From: Vibrio rarus | Lineage (GTDB): Bacteria > Pseudomonadota > Gammaproteobacteria > Enterobacterales > Vibrionaceae | DNA: 64,000 nucleotides | Assembly: GCF_024347075.1 (NCBI RefSeq) | Contig: NZ_AP024901.1 | Location: 558,001 to 622,000 of the forward strand | Reading direction: 5' to 3' | Shown here: positions 1-7,611 of the stretch, piece after piece | How the letters are laid out: the number at the start of each line of letters is the position of its first letter | Position numbering within the stretch: the stretch's first letter is position 1 | Program-made: the position numbers and the translations under genes | The notes under the pieces: generated by a model | Databases searched by the model: none | What the model saw: only the letters and a program-made list of their open reading frames with translations | Told to the model about the DNA's origin: nothing

Positions 1-33
1 TTGAACACGTGGACATTATGTGACAGAACTCGC

Positions 34-1710
34 TTATTGAAACGTAAAGCGCTCCTCCAAATAACGAATAAAGTTTCGTTTTCTTTTCATATGCTCTTTT
101 AACTGCCGGACAAATCGGGACCAGTTGAGTTCATGTTGCGTTTTATCAACGCAGGCCATTATTTTAAATCTAGCGATCATTTTTACCGCTTCAAGGTAGG
201 CGCTGTTATTTGTCTCTTCTACCTTATTCGTAATGGCTGTGTGATACAGTGTACAGGCGACATCATAGTGTTTTGAAGGCAGACTATCGGCGACGCTTAC
301 ACCTAAGTAAGCACTCACGGCTTGGTGACGCGCCCACATCAATAGGATATCGATCCGCTGGTAGTTCAGAGCCGTTTCCACCAATAACGGTACGTCTGTA
401 TGAGAATGAGAGCGTGAATTGGTGCGTCGCAACAGTAACTCAATTACATCAGATTGTTGCTGCTCCTTGAGCTTTCCTTTGGTAGGCATCAGGGCTTGTA
501 GCGGTTTTAGTGTTTCTGCGCTAGGGCGTTTTTCAAACTGTTGCCAGCGGATCTGCCAAGCTTTTTTATCTTGTCCCTGTACCGTTGCGAGCTGACATGC
601 AAAGTTAATCAGTGAGGTATGCTCTGGGTTTTGCACCGCTTCACCCGCTTGGGTTAAGCAGTGCTGAGCTTGTGCGTATTGCTCAAGCCTGAGGTGATAT
701 TTTCCTAAGTTTAGCCAATCGTGCCAATCGAGCTCCATTTTGAGCTGCCATTCAATGGCTTTTTGCCACTGTTCTTGTGTCGCTGCCTTATGGCTGTAGT
801 GGCGACAAATTTCGCTCGCCGTAGATGATGGTAAAGCTTCAAAGAGTGCATCCGAATGAAGGGCTTGCTCAAGGGCCATACCGAGGGCTGGCACGTTATT
901 GTCTAAGATCTTTAAGAATGAATCACTGATATCAATTGGTGCTTCAATGATTGGGATGATGAACGCGAGTTTATCGGTGAGCGCGGCACTGCTTGCCATA
1001 AGGGAGTCTAACAAGTGCTGTAAAAATAGCGCTAAGGTGGGGGTGTAGTCACCGCTAGTGGAATCAACGTAGTCGATACAAACGGTGTTGAGGCGCTTGA
1101 TCCCATGCCAAGCCACAGGGTAGCACTCATCATCAGACAAGGCAGCAAGTGCCTGATCAAGTGCGTGGTATTTATCATCTAAGGCCTCAAAATAGGCACC
1201 GGCTTCATCGTAGTCCCAGGCATTATCATAGGGTAAGGCGTCATCAATCAAATCCGTGACTTGTCTGGCGGTGAGTGACTCATTTTGCGTTTCAACGTAA
1301 CAGCGGTACTGCAGAGCCTCAAACAGTGTTGAGTTGTCCTCAAGTTGTGCGTGGAACATCTTAAGTAACTGCTCTTTTTCAAGCGAAGCAAGCCAACGGT
1401 GCACCTCGCGTTCATCAGGCAGAGTCAGACCGTTTTGCACCAGTGGTGCCTGCGCTGCGGTGTATTGCCCCCAGTACACTAGCAAGGTGGCGACGGCATG
1501 CTTACAGATGGGCTGGTAAGAGGCTGCAAGGCACGTACATTTGATGTGCTCGCCGATGATCGAGACATCGTAAAGGTTTTCACCTTGTACCTGTGCGGTA
1601 ATGCGCCCATTATGGTGACGACAGTGGTAGACCTGTTCATATTTGGCCAGTCGCTCACCACGCTCAAAGGTCGCAATACCTGCCCACTCTCGCAGTTCTC
1701 CAAGATTCAC
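34..1710 (-). CDS. SWIM zinc-finger domain protein
   Basis: A 558-residue protein. Residues about 55-80 carry a SWIM-type zinc-binding pattern (CTC, then about 9 residues, then CKH; CxCx(n)CxH). SWIM domains mediate DNA or protein binding, but the function of these long bacterial versions is not established. The rest is helical and looks TPR-like (for example 'YHLRLEQYAQAQHCLTQAG'), with no enzymatic motif I recognise. It starts at ATG 1710 and lies downstream of the Fic gene on the same strand with a gap of about 100 bp, so the two could be co-transcribed. It appears intact. Family assignment is fairly sure; biological role unknown. Confidence 0.75.
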   Translation of the reverse strand: MNLGELREWAGIATFERGERLAKYEQVYHCRHHNGRITAQVQGENLYDVSIIGEHIKCTCLAASYQPICKHAVATLLVYWGQYTAAQAPLVQNGLTLPDEREVHRWLASLEKEQLLKMFHAQLEDNSTLFEALQYRCYVETQNESLTARQVTDLIDDALPYDNAWDYDEAGAYFEALDDKYHALDQALAALSDDECYPVAWHGIKRLNTVCIDYVDSTSGDYTPTLALFLQHLLDSLMASSAALTDKLAFIIPIIEAPIDISDSFLKILDNNVPALGMALEQALHSDALFEALPSSTASEICRHYSHKAATQEQWQKAIEWQLKMELDWHDWLNLGKYHLRLEQYAQAQHCLTQAGEAVQNPEHTSLINFACQLATVQGQDKKAWQIRWQQFEKRPSAETLKPLQALMPTKGKLKEQQQSDVIELLLRRTNSRSHSHTDVPLLVETALNYQRIDILLMWARHQAVSAYLGVSVADSLPSKHYDVACTLYHTAITNKVEETNNSAYLEAVKMIARFKIMACVDKTQHELNWSRFVRQLKEHMKRKRNFIRYLEERFTFQ

Positions 1711-1806
1711 AATGTTCTTCCTTTTATCGAGTTGTTAGACCTATTGAGGAGACTTCACCCAAACAAAACTCCCGCCACAGTAACACCCTGTGCCACCCTA
1801 TGTATA

Positions 1807-2374
1807 TCAAGCTATATTGAGCACATATTTTGTACTTCGACCACCAGCATCAGTCCTCTTTAGACACCCTATTTCTACCAAATAAGCAAGGTGCCGAGTG
1901 GCGGTTGGCTTGCTGACCTTTGCGACCTTATGGTACTGACTGGTATTTATCCCCTCAGGAAAATCACCATCTAATAGTCGATTAAGTACTTTGGTTTGTT
2001 CAGATGAGAGCTTTGACTGTTCAACTTTCCTCCAGTAATTGGTTTTCTGTATAGTCAGATCAATCTCATTTAAGACATCAGCGAACGTTTCATTGAGGAC
2101 CTTACAAAACCACACTATCCACTCAGTGATATCAAGGTCACCTTTCTGGGTTTGTTCGAGTGTTTCATAATAGCTTTTGCGATTAGCCATGATCCCCACA
2201 GACATGGCATAAAAACGAACCGATTGCTTATCGGCCTGGGCCAATGCCAAATCGGTCAGAAGGCGAGTGATACGCCCATTGCCATCATCAAGCGGATGCA
2301 AGGTAACAAACCAAAGATGCGTGATGGCAGCCCTTAATAGAGGGTCTACAAGGGCATCCGTTCTAGACATGTTA
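1807..2374 (-). pseudogene. Fic family protein, C-terminal part (split by IS630)
   Basis: Carries the Fic active-site loop HPLDDGNGR (HPFx[D/E]GNGRxxR), whose His is the catalytic base for AMP transfer to a target hydroxyl. A C-terminal winged-helix-like segment follows ('SQYHKVAKVSKPTATRHLAYLVEIGCLKR'), as in Fic proteins that may bind DNA. The N-terminal part lies at 3488-4025 on the same strand. Removing 2375-3487 plus one copy of the TA target joins the halves in frame as VEWFN-MSRTD. So this was one gene of about 375 codons, now interrupted. The short methionine-initiated piece might still be expressed, but it lacks the N-terminal half of the fold. Confidence 0.88.
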
Positions 2375-2389
2375 TACCATTCTGCTTAA

Positions 2390-2917
2390 TTAGTTGGTCA
2401 GATTAATCCACTGTCTTGTGCACATGTTTGTAACTCGTTCTGGTAGGGCTAAGAAGTCATTCCATGCCTTACTTACGCAATCTACGATGTCATTGAAACC
2501 AGTAAATGTTTTATTCGCCAAGTGATGCTGCCTCATCCAACTCCACACTTGCTCTATAGGGTTCAACTCTGGTGCATATGGTGGAATTTTGAGAATCGAA
2601 ACATTCTCTAAATTGTCTGCTAACTCTTCCGTGTGCCACCCTGCACCATCCATAACCACTAACGCGTGCCTGCCAGATAACGTTGCTTTCGAGACTTGCT
2701 CTAGATGCAATTGCATGACTTCTTTATTGGCACACGGAACAACGAGAGCTTCACCAATCCCTCGACTAGGGCATACGGAACCAAATAGGTAACTGTATTC
2801 AAATTGTTTTTGCTGGATGGCTTCTGGCCTTGTTCCTTTCGTCGCCCATAATTTGGTCGTTGTGTTCTGTTGACCAAATCGAGCTTCGTCTTGAAACCAA
2901 ACATCGACAGTATTCAA
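2390..2917 (-). CDS. IS630 transposase, catalytic DDE ORF
   Basis: The C-terminal catalytic half of an IS630-family DDE transposase. Visible motifs are VWFQDEARFG (first Asp), LVVMDGAGWH (second Asp) and PPYAPELNPIEQVWSWMR (final Glu region). The called start is a TTG inside a longer open frame that continues upstream to the A7 run shared with the N-terminal ORF, so independent initiation here is doubtful. The enzyme cuts at TA dinucleotides, consistent with the flanking TA copies. Confidence 0.82.
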   Translation of the reverse strand: MNTVDVWFQDEARFGQQNTTTKLWATKGTRPEAIQQKQFEYSYLFGSVCPSRGIGEALVVPCANKEVMQLHLEQVSKATLSGRHALVVMDGAGWHTEELADNLENVSILKIPPYAPELNPIEQVWSWMRQHHLANKTFTGFNDIVDCVSKAWNDFLALPERVTNMCTRQWINLTN

Positions 2918-2936
2918 AGCAACATGGCCGGGGATC

Positions 2937-3425
2937 TTAAAGATCGTTTCGATTTGGAATTTTTTTAAAATCTTCTTGGGTTTGCTTGGATTGCTTAGGA
3001 TGCTTTGAGCGTGAGGTTATCCATGAAAAGCCGAGCTTTTTCAGTAGTACATAGACGGAATCAAGGTGATACGTTTTGCCAAAATGATCTTCGATATAAC
3101 TACGGACATCCATGCCAGTCAGGCGACCACCTGATGGTTTGACGGAATTTTCATTAATAAATATGGATAACTGCTGCTTTTGCGCAGATGAAAGATAAGA
3201 ACGTCGACCTGTTCTAGGTTTATCTTTTAGACCTTCAAATCCTTGCTCAAGAAAAGTGGCGACCCACTTATTAACACTTGTTCGGCTCACTTTAAGAAAC
3301 TTGGCAGTTTGTGTTCGTGAGTGACCATCTTGTATGTGAGAAAGTGCAAGTAAACGCATCTTCATTTGATTCGACTTTTGTTTACGGGCAAGTGATTTAA
3401 AGTCAGTATTTCTTAAGTCATTCAT
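2937..3425 (-). CDS. IS630 transposase, N-terminal ORF (helix-turn-helix)
   Basis: A 162-residue protein with tandem helix-turn-helix regions of the IS630/Tc1 type ('SHIQDGHSRTQTAKFLKVSRTSVNKWVATFLEQG' and a winged-helix segment ending GFSWITSRSKHP). It binds the element ends. The reading frame stops after a run of seven A at about 2963-2969. The natural continuation (FQIETIFKIPGHVALNTVDVWFQ) is in the +1 frame and leads into the catalytic ORF. The full enzyme would therefore need frameshifting or transcriptional slippage at the A run, or the element carries a one-base defect there. Confidence 0.8.
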   Translation of the reverse strand: MNDLRNTDFKSLARKQKSNQMKMRLLALSHIQDGHSRTQTAKFLKVSRTSVNKWVATFLEQGFEGLKDKPRTGRRSYLSSAQKQQLSIFINENSVKPSGGRLTGMDVRSYIEDHFGKTYHLDSVYVLLKKLGFSWITSRSKHPKQSKQTQEDFKKIPNRNDL

Positions 3426-3487
3426 ATCGGTTAAGTGAGCTATATTCGAATGATATAATTAGATCATATTTTTAGGCAGAATGGTAT

Positions 3488-4025
3488 TAAACCATTCTAC
3501 GAATTGACCCAATTCCTTTTCCAGCACCGTTCGTGGTGGTGCTTCAAAATGGACATTCGGTCTATCAATACGTCCTGACACGACTTGCATCGGCGCATCT
3601 CCTCGCCACTTTCCGCCTACCACGGGATTGAACAACGCATACCCACTCGGAAACAGTTTCTCATGCCAATATAATATACGCTCTAACGTCAGAGGCTCTT
3701 CTAGACGCTCGATAGTATCTAACATGATGTCCGCGAGTCCATCGGTTTGCTCAGTGGTTGGAAACGGTTTTTCTTCCGACACCCCCAACTTATTCGCGAG
3801 TGAGGAGCGAACCGAAAACGCATTCAATTTTTCACCTTCAATCGCACTTGAATGAACGATGTTGGCTAACAAGGTATCGAGCATACTTTGTTTATGGTCG
3901 AGCGACTGAGTCGACATCTTTCCCAGCAATACTCCCTGGTTCAACCTGCTCTCACGCAAAATAGGTTCGATACGCTCCCTATCCCATTGAAAATCAGGCC
4001 AATCCAATTGTTCCCATATCCACAT
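3488..4025 (-). pseudogene. Fic family protein, N-terminal part (split by IS630)
   Basis: Begins MWIWEQLDWPDFQWD, a typical start of Fic proteins with the DUF4172-type N-terminal domain. I prefer this ATG (4025) to one nine codons upstream because the family starts here. Residues SSAIEGE match the inhibitory motif (S/T)xxxE(G/N), placing it in class II, where an N-terminal helix blocks the ATP site. The frame runs to VEWFN and is then interrupted by the IS630 insertion; the few residues beyond are IS-encoded. The active-site loop is in the separated half at 1807-2374. Confidence 0.85.
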
Positions 4026-4055
4026 ATCTGACTCTCTGATTCGTTTATACACTCT

Positions 4056-4080
4056 ATTCTAATCACATTATGATTAGAAT
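4056..4080. promoter_or_regulatory. Perfect palindrome upstream of the Fic gene
   Basis: Ten-base arms ATTCTAATCA and TGATTAGAAT around a 5-bp centre, 31 bp upstream of the Fic start. A near copy with two arm mismatches lies at 4420-4444 (AATCTAATCA / TGATTCGAAT). Placement suggests an operator for the Fic gene; the binding protein is not identified. Confidence 0.5.
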
Positions 4081-4583
4081 AAAGTGTAGTTTCAAATCAA
4101 AAGTCAACACTAGCCCATATAGCAAGCCTTAAACGTAAACTGAGACACTTTTTTAACAGATCAACCGTCTCAAAAAGGATCTCGATTACATGGTGACTAG
4201 GTAAGCAATTGATTTAGATGAATTAAACATGCAGTTTCGAGGATCAGAGCAAAAGTTAGGGGTATTCGAAGGGATTCTAGAAACTCACATAAGACACTGA
4301 TTATAAATAATTTTTATGGCAATCCCAAACTGAGGTGAGACACTTTTTGCTCCGAAATCGTCGTTTTGAGACAGTTTCACTCGCAGTTCAAAAACCTCAG
4401 TGATTCGAATCCACCAGATAATCTAATCACAATATGATTCGAATAGGCTTCATAATCACATCATCACACCGCTCAATACTTTCCGATCTACTGTCATAGA
4501 AATTACAGTAACTCTATTTACATTAGGTTTACTCAACACAGATAAATAGAAAAAGTCACACTACACGGATGCTGCTCCCTCAT
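4081..4583. other. Intergenic stretch with probable IS/MITE remnant
   Basis: No intact gene. The motif TGAGACACTTTTT occurs twice in direct orientation (about 4140 and 4336), and CTCAAAAA/TTTTGAG segments lie near both. Between them is a short open stretch starting MQFRGSEQKLGVFEG that ends after about 21 codons and looks like a decayed transposase start. The second copy of the Fic-side palindrome is at 4420-4444. I read this as a deletion remnant of an insertion element; its family is not established. Confidence 0.35.
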
Positions 4584-5840
4584 TTAAATCAATCTAAAAT
4601 CTGGGGTCAATTGAGACCAATGCTTTCTAAGTGCGATTTTATGTTCATCCAGCATGGGTAATGTTTCGAGCGTATCAGGCCAATAGCTTCGAGCTCTCTC
4701 AAGAACATCCAAAAGATGGGGCTTGATCGCAACCCAAGGAGCACCCGTTTTTTCAGCCCATAACTTGAAGTCATCCAAAGAAATATCAAACCAATTCTTG
4801 GTGCCTGATAAGTTAAGGGCAAGGCTATCACCAACGATATAAGGAGATGTAAATACCACATCATAAAGTGGTGATAAAGTTGCAGATCTCTGATCAGAGT
4901 ATATCAGCGTCCAGTTTTTCAAATGCGCATCGCCATTTCCCAACAATATATTGATGAGAAGTCTTCTGGCGAATTGCTGAATGTTCTTCAACCGTTGATC
5001 GCTGTATTGATACACTATCTTACCCACTTGCTCGTAATTGACGCGTTGGTATTTATCTGCAGGATACAAACCGAGTACCTGAGCAAAATCCTCGGTGTGG
5101 ATACGCCCAATGTCACTCCGATCAAAACGTTTTATCCCATACGCGTATTGCTCATCAGGTAACTTGATACTCGGCATCCCCTCCAGTTCTTTCATTTCAA
5201 TCAATCGAACCTCTGGTATCTCAGCTCCCACCATTTCAGCGAGTTTCATACAGCTAAATTCGTTCAGCGGAACGCCACGGTGGACAGATGAGGGTGTTTT
5301 GATGATCCACATATCCCCAGAAAACTCTTTATCAATGTGGTAACGTCCATCTCTAAATGATGACGAAAACTTCATCTGTACCCCAGCAAGAGAAAACTTA
5401 CTATTTGTATGTCTCACATTGATCTGTTGAGGCGCAGTAGATAATCGTTGCTCTAATGCCCATTTCGGAACGTCACCTGCATTTATTGGCGTTGCAATAA
5501 TCGCACCAGGTAAATTCGCCCCCATATAAGCTAAGATCGTAAATTCATTATTGATATGACACTGAAGTGCCCTAGCAGTAAGCTCTCTCAATGCCCCTTC
5601 TGGGAGTAGATTCGATAACACTGGGGGGATTTTATCTGTTCGAATTTGTGATTTACTCAGATAATCAGGGTCAAATAATTGCCTAAGAGTAAATACCTGA
5701 CGCGCCTGCGGAGATATCGCTATGAAGTCAGGGTCGAAGGTAAGGATGTTTTTCCCACCCGCATAATGCGCGATGACACCCACACGATTGCCGTGTAAAT
5801 AAATAGCAAGGCCTTCCACTTTCTCTAGTGGTTTGTTCAT
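4584..5840 (-). CDS. hipA: HipA-type serine/threonine kinase toxin (intact)
   Basis: A 418-residue HipA-family kinase, the toxin of a type II pair. In E. coli, HipA phosphorylates glutamyl-tRNA synthetase and induces dormancy; the target here is not known. Seen here: an N-terminal HipA subdomain; the loop SLAGVQMK with Ser150 at the position of the regulatory autophosphorylation site; the catalytic motif NGDAHLKN (Asp304, Lys308, Asn309); and the metal-binding motif SPLYD (Asp327). Length is normal, so it is probably functional. Its ATG overlaps the hipB stop by 4 bp (ATGA), giving the antitoxin-first order with translational coupling. It is the only full-length hipA of three hip loci in the window. 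Confidence 0.9.
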   Translation of the reverse strand: MNKPLEKVEGLAIYLHGNRVGVIAHYAGGKNILTFDPDFIAISPQARQVFTLRQLFDPDYLSKSQIRTDKIPPVLSNLLPEGALRELTARALQCHINNEFTILAYMGANLPGAIIATPINAGDVPKWALEQRLSTAPQQINVRHTNSKFSLAGVQMKFSSSFRDGRYHIDKEFSGDMWIIKTPSSVHRGVPLNEFSCMKLAEMVGAEIPEVRLIEMKELEGMPSIKLPDEQYAYGIKRFDRSDIGRIHTEDFAQVLGLYPADKYQRVNYEQVGKIVYQYSDQRLKNIQQFARRLLINILLGNGDAHLKNWTLIYSDQRSATLSPLYDVVFTSPYIVGDSLALNLSGTKNWFDISLDDFKLWAEKTGAPWVAIKPHLLDVLERARSYWPDTLETLPMLDEHKIALRKHWSQLTPDFRLI

Positions 5841-6151
5841 ACCTCGTCCTCAGAGTTAAACCAAAAGCTAAGATCATCAGAGTCGTCTTTTAACTCATCG
5901 TTCTTTGCATGGTTGCCAGTAGACTCGGTAAGGGTAGAAGTGACCTTTTTACTCCTTGGGACAATCGAAAGTTCTAAATCTAGTCCTTCTAAAACCCTCA
6001 GTAAGGTCGACAATCTAACGTCACTACCAGATTCGATGCGCTGATACTGTTGCTGCTTCATACCGATGCGCATATACATGTCTTTTTGTTCAATTCCCAA
6101 CGTTTTACGTTGTGCAACAAGCAGCTCAGCTATGTCATCAATCGTCTTCAT
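5837..6151 (-). CDS. hipB: HipB-type XRE antitoxin/repressor (intact locus)
   Basis: A 104-residue protein with an XRE helix-turn-helix at residues about 8-62 ('VAQRKTLGIEQKDMYMRIGMKQQQYQRIESGSD'), then a charged acidic tail. HipB antitoxins bind HipA and repress the operon. A GAGGG ribosome-binding site lies about 6 bp before ATG 6151. Three regularly spaced ACAACT/AGTTGT-type dyads immediately upstream (6193-6268) are the likely operators. The acidic tail (DDSDDLSFWFNSEDEV) may contact the kinase, but that is inference. Confidence 0.88.
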   Translation of the reverse strand: MKTIDDIAELLVAQRKTLGIEQKDMYMRIGMKQQQYQRIESGSDVRLSTLLRVLEGLDLELSIVPRSKKVTSTLTESTGNHAKNDELKDDSDDLSFWFNSEDEV

Positions 6152-6192
6152 CCAACCCTCAAACAGCCTAATTATTGTACATTAAATCATTA

Positions 6193-6268
6193 ACAGCATA
6201 TTAGTTGTTTATTTAAACACTTACAACTCTTCAGTTGTTAATTTGCATCAATACAACTTTTAAGTTGT
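6193..6268. promoter_or_regulatory. Three phased operators of the first hipBA locus
   Basis: Inverted repeats ACAACT-N4-AGTTGT at 6223-6238 and 6253-6268 and a degenerate one (ACAGCA-N4-AGTTGT) at 6193-6208. The starts are exactly 30 bp apart, about three helical turns, so bound dimers would sit on the same face. They lie directly upstream of hipB and are most simply autoregulatory HipB sites. Confidence 0.65.
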
Positions 6269-6710
6269 TTATAATGAAAGAGCCACTTTCGCACTGTACT
6301 CAATCTTGAAGGGTTTACCGGGACTTTACACTGAAATTTTGTCGTATCAGAAATTCAATTAGATAAGCAGGTCAATTGTTCACTATAGCTGTAAGTTAAT
6401 TAACAAATGCCTAGGGCGTTAAAACTTGCTTACGGTAAAACACGTTGGAGATGGTTTAGACAATTCAAGAACATTCGTAGAGCTCTCAATTGGAAGCAAA
6501 GCTGAGGCCACCCAACTGTTTTTGTGAGGCTTAAAGTGCTTGTTAATTTTTCCCATTCAACTTTTTGATGACGTCTGTCATTCTATAAAGTGCCGAGCAG
6601 ATTTTTACCATGAACTTTTAGAGACTGATTTTGTCGCTTAGATGTGCTATTTGTATCTATCTGAAATTAAGATCGCTCAATCTACTCGTTCTGCATTTAA
6701 AGGATACGCC
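6269..6710. other. Intergenic region; one tiny basic ORF, otherwise nothing recognised
   Basis: No conserved gene recognised. At 6407-6505 (+) there is a 32-codon ORF with a very basic, Trp/Arg-rich product (MPRALKLAYGKTRWRWFRQF...). It has no convincing ribosome-binding site and could equally be the tail of a lost gene. I see no tRNA, integron attC site or terminator. Confidence 0.3.
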
Positions 6711-6908
6711 ATGACCCCAGGCCTTAAAAGAATAATCACAGTCAACAGCAAACCTCATGGGCACCTACTCAGCGAATTCGACTTTAACGGCGCCACACGA
6801 GTCACCGGCTCAAATGGTGCGGGAAAAACAAGTCTACTCAAGCTCATTCCGTTCTTCTTTGGAGCCGATAGAAAAAGTATTATTGGGGGAGCCGAGCGGG
6901 TGAAGTGA
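6711..6908 (+). pseudogene. N-terminal fragment of an SMC/MukB-like P-loop ATPase
   Basis: Starts at ATG 6711 behind an AAAGG ribosome-binding site (upstream in-frame methionine without one ignored). Sixty-five residues contain VTGSNGAGKTSLLKLIPFFF, a Walker A motif in the setting typical of large SMC/MukB-like ATPases, including those of some anti-plasmid and anti-phage systems. The full protein would be several hundred to over a thousand residues. Here the frame ends at once in a 22-bp tandem duplication, and no further ATPase sequence follows. It is a truncated relic; the exact family cannot be told from the N-terminus alone. Confidence 0.6.
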
Positions 6909-6938
6909 AATAAAGAAGCGGGTGAAGTGAAATAAAGA
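6895..6938 (+). repeat. 22-bp tandem duplication
   Basis: Two consecutive copies of a 22-bp unit beginning AGCGGGTGAAGTG (6895-6916 and 6917-6938). The first copy supplies the stop codon that ends the truncated P-loop ATPase, so this marks the deletion or rejoining point. Confidence 0.8.
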
Positions 6939-6960
6939 GTGGTGTTTCATTTAATGCGCT

Positions 6961-7113
6961 TTAGTAATTAATCTTTGCTCGCTCAGGCGAACCAGTCAGA
7001 TAAATGTGGGCGCACATCTTGTGTTGCCAAAAATTGGCTAGTACATTGCCGTCGTCAAAATCTGGTACCAATATTAATATCAGCCACGCAATAAACACTA
7101 CTTGCACCACCAT
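6961..7113 (-). CDS. Possible small single-pass membrane protein
   Basis: A 50-codon ORF starting at ATG 7113, preceded by GAGGAAAG at a usable distance. The product begins MVVQVVFIAWLILILVP, a plausible membrane segment, followed by a polar tail of about 33 residues. I know of no family. It lies between a truncated ATPase and the higBA pair, on the opposite strand to both. A real small membrane protein or a chance ORF are both possible. Confidence 0.35.
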   Translation of the reverse strand: MVVQVVFIAWLILILVPDFDDGNVLANFWQHKMCAHIYLTGSPERAKINY

Positions 7114-7222
7114 CAAGGATCTTTCCTCAATATTGACACACAAACCCATGACACTCTCCCTTGAAAAGCTCTATAGATATCATGCCTGTTTATTTGCACA
7201 GTTCAGAGTCATACTTAAATCT

Positions 7223-7286
7223 GTTATCACAAATGAGAACATACATATTGACGTTATCATTTTTGGATACTAATATGTCGTTATCA
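7223..7286. promoter_or_regulatory. Three GTTATCA repeats upstream of higBA
   Basis: GTTATCA occurs at 7223-7229, 7253-7259 and 7280-7286, spaced 30 and 27 bp, the last 20 bp before the higB start. The context around the second and third is also similar (CGTTATCA). Possible half-sites for the HigA-type antitoxin; no clear dyad is seen, so this is tentative. Confidence 0.35.
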
Positions 7287-7305
7287 CTTATGTATAAATC
7301 ATCCG

Positions 7306-7602
7306 ATGAAGTTACTTGGCAGAGATAAACTAGAGAAGTACATCAAAAAACATGCTGACGCCAAGAAGCCGTTACTTGCATGGCAGAATGCTGTTCTCCA
7401 TGCGGAATGGGAGAACACCCATGATGTCAAGGAGCGCTTCTCTAGCGCAGATTTTCTGGGCCAGAGCGATAACAGGGTCATCTTTAATATAAAAGGTAAT
7501 CACCACAGGCTTGTTGTAAAAGTGCGCTATGGTAAAAATGGGATGGTTGTTGTTGAATGGGTTGAAACTCATGCTGAATACAGCAAAAAGAAATTCAATT
7601 AA
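7306..7602 (+). CDS. higB: HigB-type toxin (mRNA interferase family)
   Basis: A 98-residue protein of the HigB/COG4680 toxin family. The core 'SADFLGQSDNRVIFNIKGNHHRLVVKVRYGKNGMVVVEWVETHAEYSK' has the RelE-like beta-sheet and the terminal H-x-E-Y motif usual in this group. Such toxins cleave mRNA in the ribosome. It is encoded before its antitoxin, the typical hig order, with 9 bp between them. The ATG has no strong Shine-Dalgarno sequence, so it may be weakly translated or leaderless. Confidence 0.85.
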   Translation: MKLLGRDKLEKYIKKHADAKKPLLAWQNAVLHAEWENTHDVKERFSSADFLGQSDNRVIFNIKGNHHRLVVKVRYGKNGMVVVEWVETHAEYSKKKFN

Positions 7603-7611
7603 GGGTCTATT

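Larger units (their letters stand above)
2375..3487 (-). mobile_element. IS630-family insertion sequence
   Basis: About 1113 bp. Its ends are imperfect inverted repeats: TACCATTCTGC at the left and, read inward from the right, ATACCATTCTGCC. It is flanked by TA on each side (2373-2374 and 3488-3489), the usual IS630 target duplication. It carries a two-frame transposase on the minus strand and has split a Fic gene. A truncated relative with a similar end sequence occurs at 34791-35025. Confidence 0.85.

Noticed and set aside
6407..6505. A 32-codon basic, Trp-rich peptide as a toxin gene
   Set aside because: No ribosome-binding site, no promoter-like or antisense RNA arrangement, and no family; kept only as a note in the intergenic entry.
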